Below, in pieces: positions 6,434 through 14,842 of a stretch of DNA of 23,208 bases. The position numbers were made by a program, and so were the translations under genes. Numbering within the stretch: position 1 is the first letter of the stretch; every line of letters begins with the position of its first letter. This stretch comes from Clostridia bacterium (GTDB taxonomy: Bacteria > Bacillota > Clostridia > Oscillospirales > CAG-272). The notes under the pieces are model-generated. The model did not search any database and had not been told where the DNA came from. It saw only the letters and a list, made by a program, of their open reading frames with translations. Where the stretch lies: positions 1-23,208 of the forward strand of contig JAFTXB010000082.1 in NCBI GenBank assembly GCA_017461825.1. The letters run 5' to 3'.

Positions 6434-6805
6434 ATGAAAAAGTCTCTCAGAATTTTGGCTCTGGCTCTGGTTCTCGTTACCGTTGTTGCTGCTTTTGCAT
6501 CCTGCGGAAAAAAGCTTTCCGGCACTTACAGCGCAGAAATCTTCGGAACCGGTACAAAGATGACCTTTGACGGCAAAAACGTCAAGATCGCAATCACCGT
6601 AACTCTGTTGGGCGAGGTAGCATCTCTTGACGCAACCTACAAGATCAAGGATGACAAGATCACCTTTGAGATTGCAGACGAGGATGAGATCTCCAACGAG
6701 CTCGCTAAAAAGGTAGTTGCAGAGTTGGAAAAGCCCGCTGCTTTCGAAGAAGGCGACAATTACATCAAGATCGGTGATGTAAAGTACACCAAGCAGGCTG
6801 ACTGA
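6434..6805 (+). CDS. Small lipoprotein of unknown function
   Basis: A 123-residue predicted lipoprotein. The signal peptide MKKSLRILALALVLVTVVAA ends in a lipobox FASC with the lipidated Cys at 24, so it is anchored on the outer face of the membrane. The mature part is beta-rich and looks like a small lipocalin-like or repeat-strand domain (SGTYSAEIFGTGTKMTFDG, then DATYKIKDDKITFEIADED), a pattern seen in many Clostridia lipoproteins of unknown role. The start is the ATG at 6434, where AAAGGAG lies 9 bases upstream; the longer frame from 6392 would put hydrophilic residues before the signal peptide. It is a single-gene unit: consensus promoter in front, terminator behind. No function can be assigned. 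Confidence 0.88.
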   Translation: MKKSLRILALALVLVTVVAAFASCGKKLSGTYSAEIFGTGTKMTFDGKNVKIAITVTLLGEVASLDATYKIKDDKITFEIADEDEISNELAKKVVAELEKPAAFEEGDNYIKIGDVKYTKQAD

Positions 6806-6832
6806 TCCTCAACCCTGCGGTATAAAAACTCA

Positions 6833-6874
6833 AAACCGACTCAATTACAAATGCGTATATTGAGTCGGTTTTTT
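6833..6874. terminator. Two-way terminator between the lipoprotein and cpsD
   Basis: A perfect 12-bp stem (6833-6844 with 6860-6871) around a 15-base loop is followed by T-runs on both strands. It ends the lipoprotein transcript and, on the minus strand, the cps transcript. A second stem of 10 bp (6885-6894 with 6913-6922), followed by CGTTTTA on the plus strand, lies between it and the cpsD stop and may reinforce it. Confidence 0.85.
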
Positions 6875-6933
6875 ATAATTTTTTCAGCCCCAAGGATCCG
6901 TTTGTCGGCTCTCTTGGGGCTGCGTTTTATCAT

Positions 6934-7698
6934 TTATTTGTTTGTATTGGTACGGCTATGCGTTGAGGAAGTTGTTTTTTTGGTCTTCCCATCGCCCTCA
7001 TAGCCATAGTAATCGGAACCGTATCCGTACTTGGAGCTGTAATAAGAGCTTCCGCTGTCGGAGGAACGCTTGCGGTCGATCTGGTTGAGTACAACTCCCA
7101 AAATCTTACATCCGCTCTTTTCAAGCTGTTCCTTAACGCCCTGTGCAAAACGATATTTGATATGTCCCGAGTTGATAACAATTACAGCACCGTCGCACAC
7201 GCTTGCCATTACAGCCGCGTCAATAACCAAGCCCAAAGGAGCCGCGTCAACAATGATATAGTCATATTGATCGCGTTTTGCGTCGATCAGCTCCTTAAAC
7301 GCAGGGCTACCGACAAGCTCGGTGGGGTTGGGCGGGTAGGGTCCCGCAAAAATAATATCCAAGCCCTCAACCTGCGTCTTACAGATCGCGTCGTCGATTT
7401 CGATCTGACCGGAAAGCACTTGGCTCAGTCCCATCAAGCCGCGATCCTTGGTATGTCTGGATACCATTACCGAACGGCGCAGGTCAGCATCAACCAAAAG
7501 CACCTTTTTGCCGCTTTCGGCAAGGTTACGCGAGGTCTCAAACGAAATAGTGGTCTTACCCTCGTGTGCCATACAGGATGTCACAACAATGGTTTTAATG
7601 TTCTTTCCCGAAAAGAGGATATTGGTTCTCAGGGTATTGAACGCCTCACGCATAAAGTAATTTTGCTTTTCATCCAAAATCAGTTCAATCTTTTTCAT
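6934..7698 (-). CDS. cpsD: BY-kinase, CpsD/YwqD type tyrosine kinase
   Basis: A cytoplasmic P-loop tyrosine autokinase of the capsule/exopolysaccharide regulation family, 254 residues from the ATG at 7698. It shows the Walker A motif SCMAHEGKTT (41-50), Walker A' VLLVDAD (66-72) and Walker B YIIVDAAP (147-154). The C-terminal tyrosine cluster at about 219-233 (YYSSKYGYGSDYYGY) is the autophosphorylation tail, with a longer Ser/Thr-rich end after it. CpsD needs the transmembrane activator CpsC, encoded just upstream with a gap of 16 bases. The ATG at 7698 is preferred over the GTG at 7704: the GAGGGGG site is 9 bases from the former but only 3 from the latter. No sugar transferase genes lie beside it, so the polymer it controls is not evident. 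Confidence 0.95.
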   Translation of the reverse strand: MKKIELILDEKQNYFMREAFNTLRTNILFSGKNIKTIVVTSCMAHEGKTTISFETSRNLAESGKKVLLVDADLRRSVMVSRHTKDRGLMGLSQVLSGQIEIDDAICKTQVEGLDIIFAGPYPPNPTELVGSPAFKELIDAKRDQYDYIIVDAAPLGLVIDAAVMASVCDGAVIVINSGHIKYRFAQGVKEQLEKSGCKILGVVLNQIDRKRSSDSGSSYYSSKYGYGSDYYGYEGDGKTKKTTSSTHSRTNTNK

Positions 7699-7714
7699 GC
7701 TCACGTTCCCCCTC

Positions 7715-8497
7715 TCACTCTACTCTTTTTCTACCGCCGTCGGCAGAATAGCTATAGTAATATCCGTTTTTGGACTTTTTTCGTCCCGACTCATGCTTGT
7801 TGGGGATCACACCCAGCATGCTCAGTCCCAAATACTTTTCAACATCGTCGGCGTTGTTGATCTTGTCGTCCATGATAAACTTGATAAAGTACACACCGAA
7901 AACAACAACAGCGCAAACAAAACCGATCAAAAGGATCATCATCATAGAAATGGGGTTGGAGGGTCTTTCGGGAACCTGCGCGTAGTCAACCACGCTGAGC
8001 AGCTCCTGATCGTACACCTTATTGAAATAAGTACAGGTCTGATCCGCAAACGCATTTACGATGTCGCGGCTTCTCTCGGCACTGGAGCTTGTAACAGACA
8101 GATACAAGACATGCGCGTCATCGGCTTTTTTGATCGTATACATTTTTTCAAGGTCTTCAATTGCGATTACGCCCTCGAGATTTTGCGAAGCCATTACGGG
8201 TTGCAGGATCTGATCGTAGCTCTTGCCCAATTCAAGGCAGTCCTTGATCAGATACATAGCCATTGAGATATGGGTCGTGGAAAAGCTGTTATTGGTGTTT
8301 CCGTCGGATTTATCAGGGGTGTTCATAACGTAAATGCTGACGTTTGCGGTATACTCATCCTCATGCGTCAGAGACAGGAACGTGTAAGCCAAAACCGAAA
8401 CGGCAACCAACACGATCAGCATCAGCCACCAGCAACGCTTAAATATGGTCCATAGATCTTGCAGTCGAATTTCTGTTTCTTTGGTTTGTTCTTCCAT
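7715..8497 (-). CDS. cpsC: Wzz-like BY-kinase activator, CpsC/YwqC type
   Basis: A 260-residue membrane protein with the polysaccharide co-polymerase (Wzz/CpsC) layout: a short cytoplasmic N-terminus, a first helix (about 23-43), a 140-residue external domain, the Pro-containing PERPSNP segment (176-182) and a second helix (about 185-207). The cytoplasmic tail then activates the kinase CpsD. Its last part, DDVEKYLGLSMLGVIPN, is the usual tail sequence that contacts the kinase, and it ends with a small Tyr cluster (YYYSYS, 246-251) of its own. The ATG at 8497 has an AAAGGA site. It sits between the phosphatase and kinase genes, the normal order of this trio. Confidence 0.94.
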   Translation of the reverse strand: MEEQTKETEIRLQDLWTIFKRCWWLMLIVLVAVSVLAYTFLSLTHEDEYTANVSIYVMNTPDKSDGNTNNSFSTTHISMAMYLIKDCLELGKSYDQILQPVMASQNLEGVIAIEDLEKMYTIKKADDAHVLYLSVTSSSAERSRDIVNAFADQTCTYFNKVYDQELLSVVDYAQVPERPSNPISMMMILLIGFVCAVVVFGVYFIKFIMDDKINNADDVEKYLGLSMLGVIPNKHESGRKKSKNGYYYSYSADGGRKRVE

Positions 8498-8536
8498 AAT
8501 GAAATCCTTTCTTCAGTGAAGTCTTTTATGGGATGT

Positions 8537-9259
8537 TTAAATCATTTCATCACGCACAACACGGCAGGCATTGTCCCATGTCAGTGCTCGGATCGTGCGT
8601 GCGTCACAGTGCTTTTGCAGAAACGGCATACAAACAGACATCAAGGGCTTGCGAGAGGTAAGATTGTGCGCATCGGTTGAAATAATGTGCGCCAGTCCTT
8701 TTTTTACAAGCTTTTTCCACTGCTTTGCCGCGCCTCTCCCCCAATCGCCATTGACCGAGGAAGCATTGATCTGAATAACTCCGCCCTCTTCGACAAACTG
8801 TTCGATCCACCCGAAATGATTGAACAGGCATCGATAGCGCTCGGTATGCGCCAGGATCACAAAATATCCCGCGCGTTGCAGCTGATCCATTGCGCTCTGT
8901 ATCTCAAAGAACTCAACCGATTCGGGGAAATCCACCAAAACATAGCGTCCTCCCGCAATCGATCGGCATTTTCCTTCATTCAAAGCATCAAGTCCGCTGT
9001 GATGATATCCAAGCTCATGCCCAATAAAAAGCCGCATATCCGGATGCTTTTTGGCTACGTATTCCTTTAAAACCTCAAACGATCTTGCCGAAGTCTCGGA
9101 CGTATCCCCAAAAAGATATGGCGAATAATGCGGTGTCAGGCAAACAGCTCTGATCCCGTCTTCATATGCCATCTCAAGCATTGCAAACATTTCCTCGGAA
9201 GTCTTGGCACCGTCGTCGACTCCGCAAAGCATATGGCTGTGCAAATCAAAGAACTGCAC
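8537..9259 (-). CDS. cpsB: Tyrosine phosphatase of the PHP superfamily, CpsB/YwqE type
   Basis: A 240-residue metal-dependent phosphatase of the PHP fold that removes phosphate from CpsD. Metal ligands of the family are visible: DLHSH (His7, His9), TPHYSP (His44), HELGY (His81/Glu82), LAHTERY (His138) and STDAH (Asp196, His198). Length is typical for CpsB/YwqE. The GTG start at 9259 is supported by AAAAGGAGG 7 bases upstream. It is the first gene of the cps trio, with a promoter at 9330-9358. Confidence 0.94.
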   Translation of the reverse strand: MQFFDLHSHMLCGVDDGAKTSEEMFAMLEMAYEDGIRAVCLTPHYSPYLFGDTSETSARSFEVLKEYVAKKHPDMRLFIGHELGYHHSGLDALNEGKCRSIAGGRYVLVDFPESVEFFEIQSAMDQLQRAGYFVILAHTERYRCLFNHFGWIEQFVEEGGVIQINASSVNGDWGRGAAKQWKKLVKKGLAHIISTDAHNLTSRKPLMSVCMPFLQKHCDARTIRALTWDNACRVVRDEMI

Positions 9260-9329
9260 CTCAATTCCTCCTTTTGTTTTCCTGCTTAAAATTCACATTT
9301 TCAGACAAAATCCTACTTTGCCGTCCTTT

Positions 9330-9358
9330 ATTATACCATACCTACGCTCTTTTGTCTA
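9330..9358 (-). promoter_or_regulatory. Sigma-A promoter of the cpsBCD operon
   Basis: On the minus strand TAGACA (9353-9358), 17 bases, TATAAT (9330-9335), with TG at the extended -10 position (TGGTATAAT). The transcript would begin near 9323, about 64 bases before cpsB. The stretch between here and the alpha-galactosidase stop at 9451 has only AT-rich sequence and no clear strong terminator for that gene; a weak stem (AAAG/CTTT) sits at its stop codon. Confidence 0.8.
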
Positions 9359-9450
9359 CGGCTTTTTAAATGATTAACAGTTTTTTAACATTTGTTGTTC
9401 GTCAAATGCACCAAATACAGTTTTTAAAAAATAGTAAAAACAACTAAAGT

Positions 9451-11637
9451 TCAAACTTTCTCAAGCGAGTCAACAGCCTCAAAGGTCAACAGATAAGCCA
9501 CAAAATCGCTCTTGGTTTTCTTCAGCGGAACACCTGCATAACGCAGAACCGCACCGCTGAGTACGTCTCCGGTTTCCAAAATTCGGTATTTTCGGTTGGG
9601 ATCCAACCCGTAAACCTTCATCAAGCGATCCTTATTATCGTTATTGAGCGCATAGTAGAATACCGAAACCGCGCGGCTCTTATCTTTGGATACGATCGTT
9701 TGGCTCATGGTGTTATTCTGCACCGAATTTTCCCCTCTGTACAGATCTCCCTCAAGGATCAGATCCTCGGTTGCGCGATATGCCTTTACCGTTTCGGAAA
9801 TAGCGGCAAGCTCCTCTTCGGAAACCTTCAACGGGTCAAATTCATAGCCCAAAACGCCTTGCCGCGCGATTGCGGCACGGGTCACAGCCGAGATCGGACG
9901 TCCGTTGCGAATATTGGGAGAGACAGACACATGGCAGGAATGGCACCCCAGCGGGAAACAGAGACCTGTACCAAACTGAATGATCGAGCGGTCATGCGCA
10001 TCGGTATTATCGCTTGTCCAGTATTGCGGGAAAAAGCGCAGCATTGCGCCATCAAAGCGTCCGCCGCCACCCGAGCACCCCTCAAAAATGATATCGGGGA
10101 AACTTTCGGTCAGGTATCTTGCCAGCTCATACACACCGAGAATATGGCGGTGCTGGAGCTCACCCTGCCGATCGGCAGGTAGCATCTCCGACCAGTTTTC
10201 GGTCAGATGTCGGTTTGCATCCCATTTGATATAATCGGCACCGCTCTCGCTGATCACACGGTGCATGGTCTGCTTGATATAATCCAACACATCGCGGCGT
10301 GAAAGATCGAGAATACACTGGTTGCGTGCCACCAAGGGCTTGCGATCGGGTGCATGGATCGTCCAATCGGGATGCGCACGGAACAGATCGCTGTTGGGAT
10401 TGATCATCTCGGGCTCGATCCAAAGTCCGAACTTCAGCCCTTTTTTGCGGCAATGGTCGGAGATCTCCTTCAATCCGCCCGGTAGCTTTTCGGTATTCAC
10501 CCACCAGTCGCCAAGTCCCGCCGTGGCATTGTTGCGGGCACCAAACCAGCCGTCGTCGAGAACAAAGGTGTCGATCCCACTTCCCTCCAGCGCATCGATC
10601 GCCGCCATCAAACGCTTGTTATCAAAGGCAAAGTGCATCCCCTCCCAGCTGTTGAGCACCACGGGACGCTTTTTGTGTACAAAATTGGGATTGACGATAT
10701 AATTGCGGTAAAAATCGTGATAGGAACGGCTCATGGCACCAAGTCCTTCGCCCGAATAACAGAGTGCCGCCTCGGGGGTTTCAAAGGCTTCACCAACATC
10801 CAACTTCCACGTAAAGGTCTCGGGCTGGATTCCCGTTAAAAGGCGCGTTTTTCCGTACTGATCGACCTCAATACACTCGTAATGAGATCCGCTGTATATC
10901 AAACTGCATCCATACACCTCGCCGCTCTCTTCGGTACATCCCTTTCGCATCAGCGCCACAAAGGGGGAATTCTGATGAGAGGATGTACCGCGGCAATTTC
11001 CGATCACGGTTCTGCCGTAAACCGCGGGCGACCATTGCGCATATCTCTCGGCGGCATGCTCCCCCGGTAGGGAGAGAATGGTAAAATCATGATCAAAAAA
11101 GTCAAGCGATGCCGAAAGGGCTCGAAGCAAACGAATTGGAGAATTTCCGCAATTTTCAATTGCGGCGCGGCGAGTAATGACATTTTCATCGGCATAAACC
11201 GTATAATACAGCGTAACACGCAAGCCCAGCACCGCGTCAAAAAGACAAACCGCAAGCGTCTCCCCTCCGGTTGCCACGGGAATTCCGTCCGGATGTACCG
11301 GCTTGGCTCCGATCACCTCCGCCTTTTCAAACCGCAGATCGGTCACACGCGAACCGCGCGCATCCTCAACGCAAATGGCATAATCGCGAAATTCACCGTA
11401 GTTTGCCACGGGATATTCGGGATAAACCGCCGAATAACGATCCTGCGTTCCGTCGATCTGTGCCGTATAGTCGTTAAAGCGATGGGGCTGGTAGAGATAC
11501 TGAAGATCGGTTTCATCGGGGAGCGGCGCGCCGTAGTAATGGTGCGTCAGAAGGTTAAAGGAATTGACCCCGAAAATATAGGAAAAGCCCTTCCCTTTTA
11601 AATGAAATTGGTTTTGCGGCAATAGAATGACACTCAT
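9451..11637 (-). CDS. Alpha-galactosidase, glycoside hydrolase family 36
   Basis: A 728-residue enzyme of the GH36 family, which removes alpha-1,6-linked galactose from melibiose, raffinose-type sugars and galactomannan fragments. It has the N-terminal beta-sandwich (to about 320), then the catalytic barrel with VLNSWEG (327-333), VLDDGWFG (359-366), GLWIEPEM (404-411), the nucleophile Asp473 in YIKWDANR, and the acid/base Asp543 in WTSDNTDAHDR. A C-terminal beta domain follows. Length matches the tetrameric bacterial GH36 enzymes. No signal peptide is present, so it works in the cytoplasm on imported oligosaccharides. The ATG at 11637 has a GGAGG site 6 bases away. It lies 26 bases after the PHP protein gene and shares its promoter. 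No sugar transporter gene lies in this operon. Confidence 0.97.
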   Translation of the reverse strand: MSVILLPQNQFHLKGKGFSYIFGVNSFNLLTHHYYGAPLPDETDLQYLYQPHRFNDYTAQIDGTQDRYSAVYPEYPVANYGEFRDYAICVEDARGSRVTDLRFEKAEVIGAKPVHPDGIPVATGGETLAVCLFDAVLGLRVTLYYTVYADENVITRRAAIENCGNSPIRLLRALSASLDFFDHDFTILSLPGEHAAERYAQWSPAVYGRTVIGNCRGTSSHQNSPFVALMRKGCTEESGEVYGCSLIYSGSHYECIEVDQYGKTRLLTGIQPETFTWKLDVGEAFETPEAALCYSGEGLGAMSRSYHDFYRNYIVNPNFVHKKRPVVLNSWEGMHFAFDNKRLMAAIDALEGSGIDTFVLDDGWFGARNNATAGLGDWWVNTEKLPGGLKEISDHCRKKGLKFGLWIEPEMINPNSDLFRAHPDWTIHAPDRKPLVARNQCILDLSRRDVLDYIKQTMHRVISESGADYIKWDANRHLTENWSEMLPADRQGELQHRHILGVYELARYLTESFPDIIFEGCSGGGGRFDGAMLRFFPQYWTSDNTDAHDRSIIQFGTGLCFPLGCHSCHVSVSPNIRNGRPISAVTRAAIARQGVLGYEFDPLKVSEEELAAISETVKAYRATEDLILEGDLYRGENSVQNNTMSQTIVSKDKSRAVSVFYYALNNDNKDRLMKVYGLDPNRKYRILETGDVLSGAVLRYAGVPLKKTKSDFVAYLLTFEAVDSLEKV

Positions 11638-11663
11638 AAAGAACCTCCGTTTTCACGAATTCA

Positions 11664-14597
11664 TTATTGTTTTTTGATCAAAGCGGTCAAGGCATTGGCA
11701 AGGAACTCGTTTCCTTTTGGGCTGAGATATTGGAAACCGGTTTTTTCAGCGATCAGGAGCGAATGATCCTCGGCCGTCGGCAAAGTCATTTCTACCGTTT
11801 CAACACCAAGCTCACACGCAATCTCGCGGACACGGTCAGCCATTCCGCCCTCCTTGGCGATCATGATTGTGCGTGCATCGTCGTCCTCGATCCGCTTAAA
11901 GGGCGTGATCGCGATCACACGCTTAGAAATTTTTTTCATTTCGCAAAGGATCTCGCGGTAGCCCTGCGAAAACTCCTCAGCAAGACCGCTGTCCCATTTT
12001 GCAGCCTCTCCCCTCGTGTTGTCGCCGTTACCAAACGAGACCAGAATACAGTCGGGAGAAAACTGCTTCATTGCCTCCAGGCGATCGGGGATACACTTGA
12101 ACACGTAATTATCATGTGAGGGTATCGTCTTGGCGTATGCCGACGTATAGATCCGCACATCGTAGTCCTCCCCCAACTTATCCTGCAGGACCGAGAAGGG
12201 AGAAACGAGATTCTGACGCATACCGAGGCTGAATTTATCACCGATGCAGGCAATGCGAACGGCATCTGCCTTCGGCTCAAGCGTCGGAAGCGTGACCGAA
12301 CGAACGATCGCCATGTCCGACAAATCTCCGATCACCTCGGCACCGATCGACCTTGCAACCTTCCAAAGCTTGGTACACATGGTGTGTCGCCGCGCTTCCG
12401 TTGCCTCATCGTAATCGGCTTTCTTGGGAAGGGTTGCGAGCAGGATCCGCTTACCGTTCGCGCGGAGCATTCCGCACAGCATATGCATGTTTGTCAGGTA
12501 GGAATTGAAGTTCCAACTGATCCAGCGGTCGCCGCGCGGAAACTTAACGTCCACGTTCCCCATGGAAATGACCACCGTGTCAGCCCCCGTCGCAAGGGCA
12601 CGTCCCAACAGATCGGTAGGATCCTCGTACAGATACTCGCCAAGTGTTTTTTTGCCGTCGTTGTCGCCAACCAGCGCATCGATCTTCACGCCGCTTGGCA
12701 GCAGACCCGAAAGCTCCTTCAAAAGCGCCTCGGCGTTGATGCCGCCGTCAGCGATGCATACGGCATGACGGATGGGAGCCTGCTCGCGCGGCAATGCCTT
12801 TGCGTGCGCCGCACCGAGAGCAGGCACGGGAGCCTTGGGATACGTGATATTAGCTTCACCCGGCTTGGTCTCGCGTCCAAAGCCAAGGATCTCAGCCGAG
12901 GTTGATTCTCCCGAAAAACCGTAGCGGAATGCCGCGCCGTCCATCGGCTTTGTGTCGGCATATGCTCTCGAGCGAACCCATGCACGGCAGACCATCTGCT
13001 CGCCGTACATCAGCCCGATCTTGAGGCGCTGAACATCGCGGTTAAACAGCATGGGAAGAATATACACCTGATCCTCGCTCAGATCGGTGCCGTAGTAATC
13101 GTTAAAGTCCTTCAGAGTCAAGGCGCTCTCGGGGCCCCTCATCCATACGGTCAGTGTTTTGTGAGGCGGGATCACGCAGTCGATCTCTGCATCGGAATTC
13201 CGCAAGCCATCAACGTAGCGTAGGGTGTATTGGGAAAGATCCAGCGGAACGTCGGTGCGATTGTACAGATCAAAGCAACAGAAGGGCTGGATCGTAAATC
13301 CGTGCGCACGATAGGTGGAGGTATTGCAGAAAAACTGCGTGATGGACACATGCGCAAGATTGAGCATCCGATCACAACCAAAATATTCGCCGTTCCGTTT
13401 TCCCGTCACATGCGCAACCAGACGCGTGTCGCAAACGCGCACGGGCAGCGCAGCTGTCATTCTGCCACTCTCCCCTGCCGCCAAGCAGTCAAGCCTTGAA
13501 ACAGCGGCGGGAGCCGTTCCGTATTCGATCCTCTCATTTGCGGGATACCACTCCACGGAGAGATCAGACAGCTCATCCTTACCGCCGTTTTGAAGCGTGA
13601 CGGCGGCAATCATCTGTCCGTCCTCATACCCCACCTCAAGCTCACAAGAGACCTCTCCCGACTGCTCCACCCAAACAGGTGCCGTCATTGCGTATTGCAT
13701 TCCGCCAATTCGACGGACGTATACGTATTTTTGGTCATCGGGGATCGTAATATTCCAGCAAAATTCCTTTGCCGCGCCAACATTGACCTGTGCCAGCACA
13801 CGGTTGTATTGCCCCACCAATTGAAGCAACCCCAGCCCGCACGCCTTTTCGGTTGACGCTTCCACCGTGATATCCAGCTTTCCCGTTTTGGGAATGACCG
13901 ATCCAAGCCATGCACCGTTTGCGCGGTAAAAAAGCTTTAACGTACGGTCAGTTGTAGTGTAGGTTCTGTGTGCGCGCATTGCGTCAAGAATGGAGTCGCG
14001 CGTCAGCTCCTCTGCAAGAACGGCGCCGGTTTCCTCACGTGCCATCGTCCATCTGGGGCTATGGCCGTCCTCGTTGCTCACGGGACCGAGATGCCAGCCC
14101 TTTGCAAGCGCCTTTTCAAATTCTTCTTCAACGGTAAAAATGCCGTACTCGGTCAAGCGAAGCTCCATCAGATGGAAGATACGATCCATGCGGGCATCAT
14201 AGCGGAAGTCCTCAAAGCTCCCCCAACGCTCGCCCGGGTGGTTGAATTGCCCCACCCCCGTTTCGCCGATCTCTGCAAGATCGTCATACCACTCTGTCAG
14301 TGTGCGGTTGGCATCAAACAGCTGCTTTGGGGCGATGATATTGGCGTGACCGTAGTCCCCGGGGCCCCACGACATCTCATATCCATAAAGCGCCGCAAAT
14401 TCGCCATCCTTATTGTACTCATCGGCAAACTTCGAAACCGTTTGGATATAGTCGTCCTTTATCAGTGTGTTGTGATCGGTCACGGCATAATAATCCACCC
14501 CGGCGACGTCGCGCGTAAATGGGTACGCATTTTCCACAAGTCCCTTTCCGTCAGACAGATTGGTATGAGAGTGCACCTCTCCGTAAAAAATCTTCAT
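11664..14597 (-). CDS. PHP-domain protein fused to two degenerate SGNH-like domains
   Basis: A 977-residue protein without signal peptide. The N-terminal PHP metal-dependent hydrolase domain (about 1-300, CehA/McbA-like) has the ligand pattern GEVHSHTNLSDG (His9, His11), TDHN (Asp41, His42), Glu74, FNHPGE (His120) and EDGHSP (Asp177, His179), so it is probably active. After a beta-rich middle comes a possible lamin-tail-like sandwich (about 418-545). Two SGNH/GDSL-fold segments follow (about 610-765 and 780-977). Their catalytic motifs are broken: GDK instead of GDS at 786-788, and the DxxHP box has become YLSPKG near 957. The partner gene is the GH36 alpha-galactosidase. Substrate and role are unknown; a phosphoester or sugar ester of the same pathway is only a guess. 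The ATG at 14597 has AAGGTGAA upstream. Confidence 0.82.
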   Translation of the reverse strand: MKIFYGEVHSHTNLSDGKGLVENAYPFTRDVAGVDYYAVTDHNTLIKDDYIQTVSKFADEYNKDGEFAALYGYEMSWGPGDYGHANIIAPKQLFDANRTLTEWYDDLAEIGETGVGQFNHPGERWGSFEDFRYDARMDRIFHLMELRLTEYGIFTVEEEFEKALAKGWHLGPVSNEDGHSPRWTMAREETGAVLAEELTRDSILDAMRAHRTYTTTDRTLKLFYRANGAWLGSVIPKTGKLDITVEASTEKACGLGLLQLVGQYNRVLAQVNVGAAKEFCWNITIPDDQKYVYVRRIGGMQYAMTAPVWVEQSGEVSCELEVGYEDGQMIAAVTLQNGGKDELSDLSVEWYPANERIEYGTAPAAVSRLDCLAAGESGRMTAALPVRVCDTRLVAHVTGKRNGEYFGCDRMLNLAHVSITQFFCNTSTYRAHGFTIQPFCCFDLYNRTDVPLDLSQYTLRYVDGLRNSDAEIDCVIPPHKTLTVWMRGPESALTLKDFNDYYGTDLSEDQVYILPMLFNRDVQRLKIGLMYGEQMVCRAWVRSRAYADTKPMDGAAFRYGFSGESTSAEILGFGRETKPGEANITYPKAPVPALGAAHAKALPREQAPIRHAVCIADGGINAEALLKELSGLLPSGVKIDALVGDNDGKKTLGEYLYEDPTDLLGRALATGADTVVISMGNVDVKFPRGDRWISWNFNSYLTNMHMLCGMLRANGKRILLATLPKKADYDEATEARRHTMCTKLWKVARSIGAEVIGDLSDMAIVRSVTLPTLEPKADAVRIACIGDKFSLGMRQNLVSPFSVLQDKLGEDYDVRIYTSAYAKTIPSHDNYVFKCIPDRLEAMKQFSPDCILVSFGNGDNTRGEAAKWDSGLAEEFSQGYREILCEMKKISKRVIAITPFKRIEDDDARTIMIAKEGGMADRVREIACELGVETVEMTLPTAEDHSLLIAEKTGFQYLSPKGNEFLANALTALIKKQ

Positions 14598-14670
14598 AAA
14601 CTTTCACCTTGAATTCTTTAGGATTCGACAGAAAAAGCAATCAGTTTCAGCATTGTTTTCTTCACCCTTA

Positions 14671-14699
14671 ATTATAGCAAAAAAAGCACATAATGTCAA
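14671..14699 (-). promoter_or_regulatory. Consensus sigma-A promoter of the PHP/alpha-galactosidase operon
   Basis: A perfect TTGACA (14694-14699), 17 bases, and a perfect TATAAT (14671-14676) on the minus strand. The leader before the ATG at 14597 is about 68 bases. I see no clear operator palindrome (such as a catabolite-response site) close to it. Confidence 0.92.
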
Positions 14700-14768
14700 C
14701 CTGTAGAGGGAAAATATCTACATATTATTTAATAAAATGCACCTTTTTTAAACCACGGCACAAATATA

Positions 14769-14808
14769 GCCGCGTGGGGACGGAATGTGTATTCCGTCTC
14801 CACGCGGC
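14769..14808 (-). terminator. Long hairpin after the one-module surface protein gene
   Basis: An 18-bp stem around a 4-base loop, perfect except at one position (G-U read as plus strand, A-C mismatch read as minus). It lies 34 bases past the stop at 14843. On the minus strand it is followed by UAUAUUUGUG, a weak U-run. It is the most likely end of the minus-strand surface-protein transcript and also insulates the promoter at 14671. Confidence 0.6.
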
Positions 14809-14842
14809 ATGGCTTACAATATATGCAACCGACAGTCTCGGA

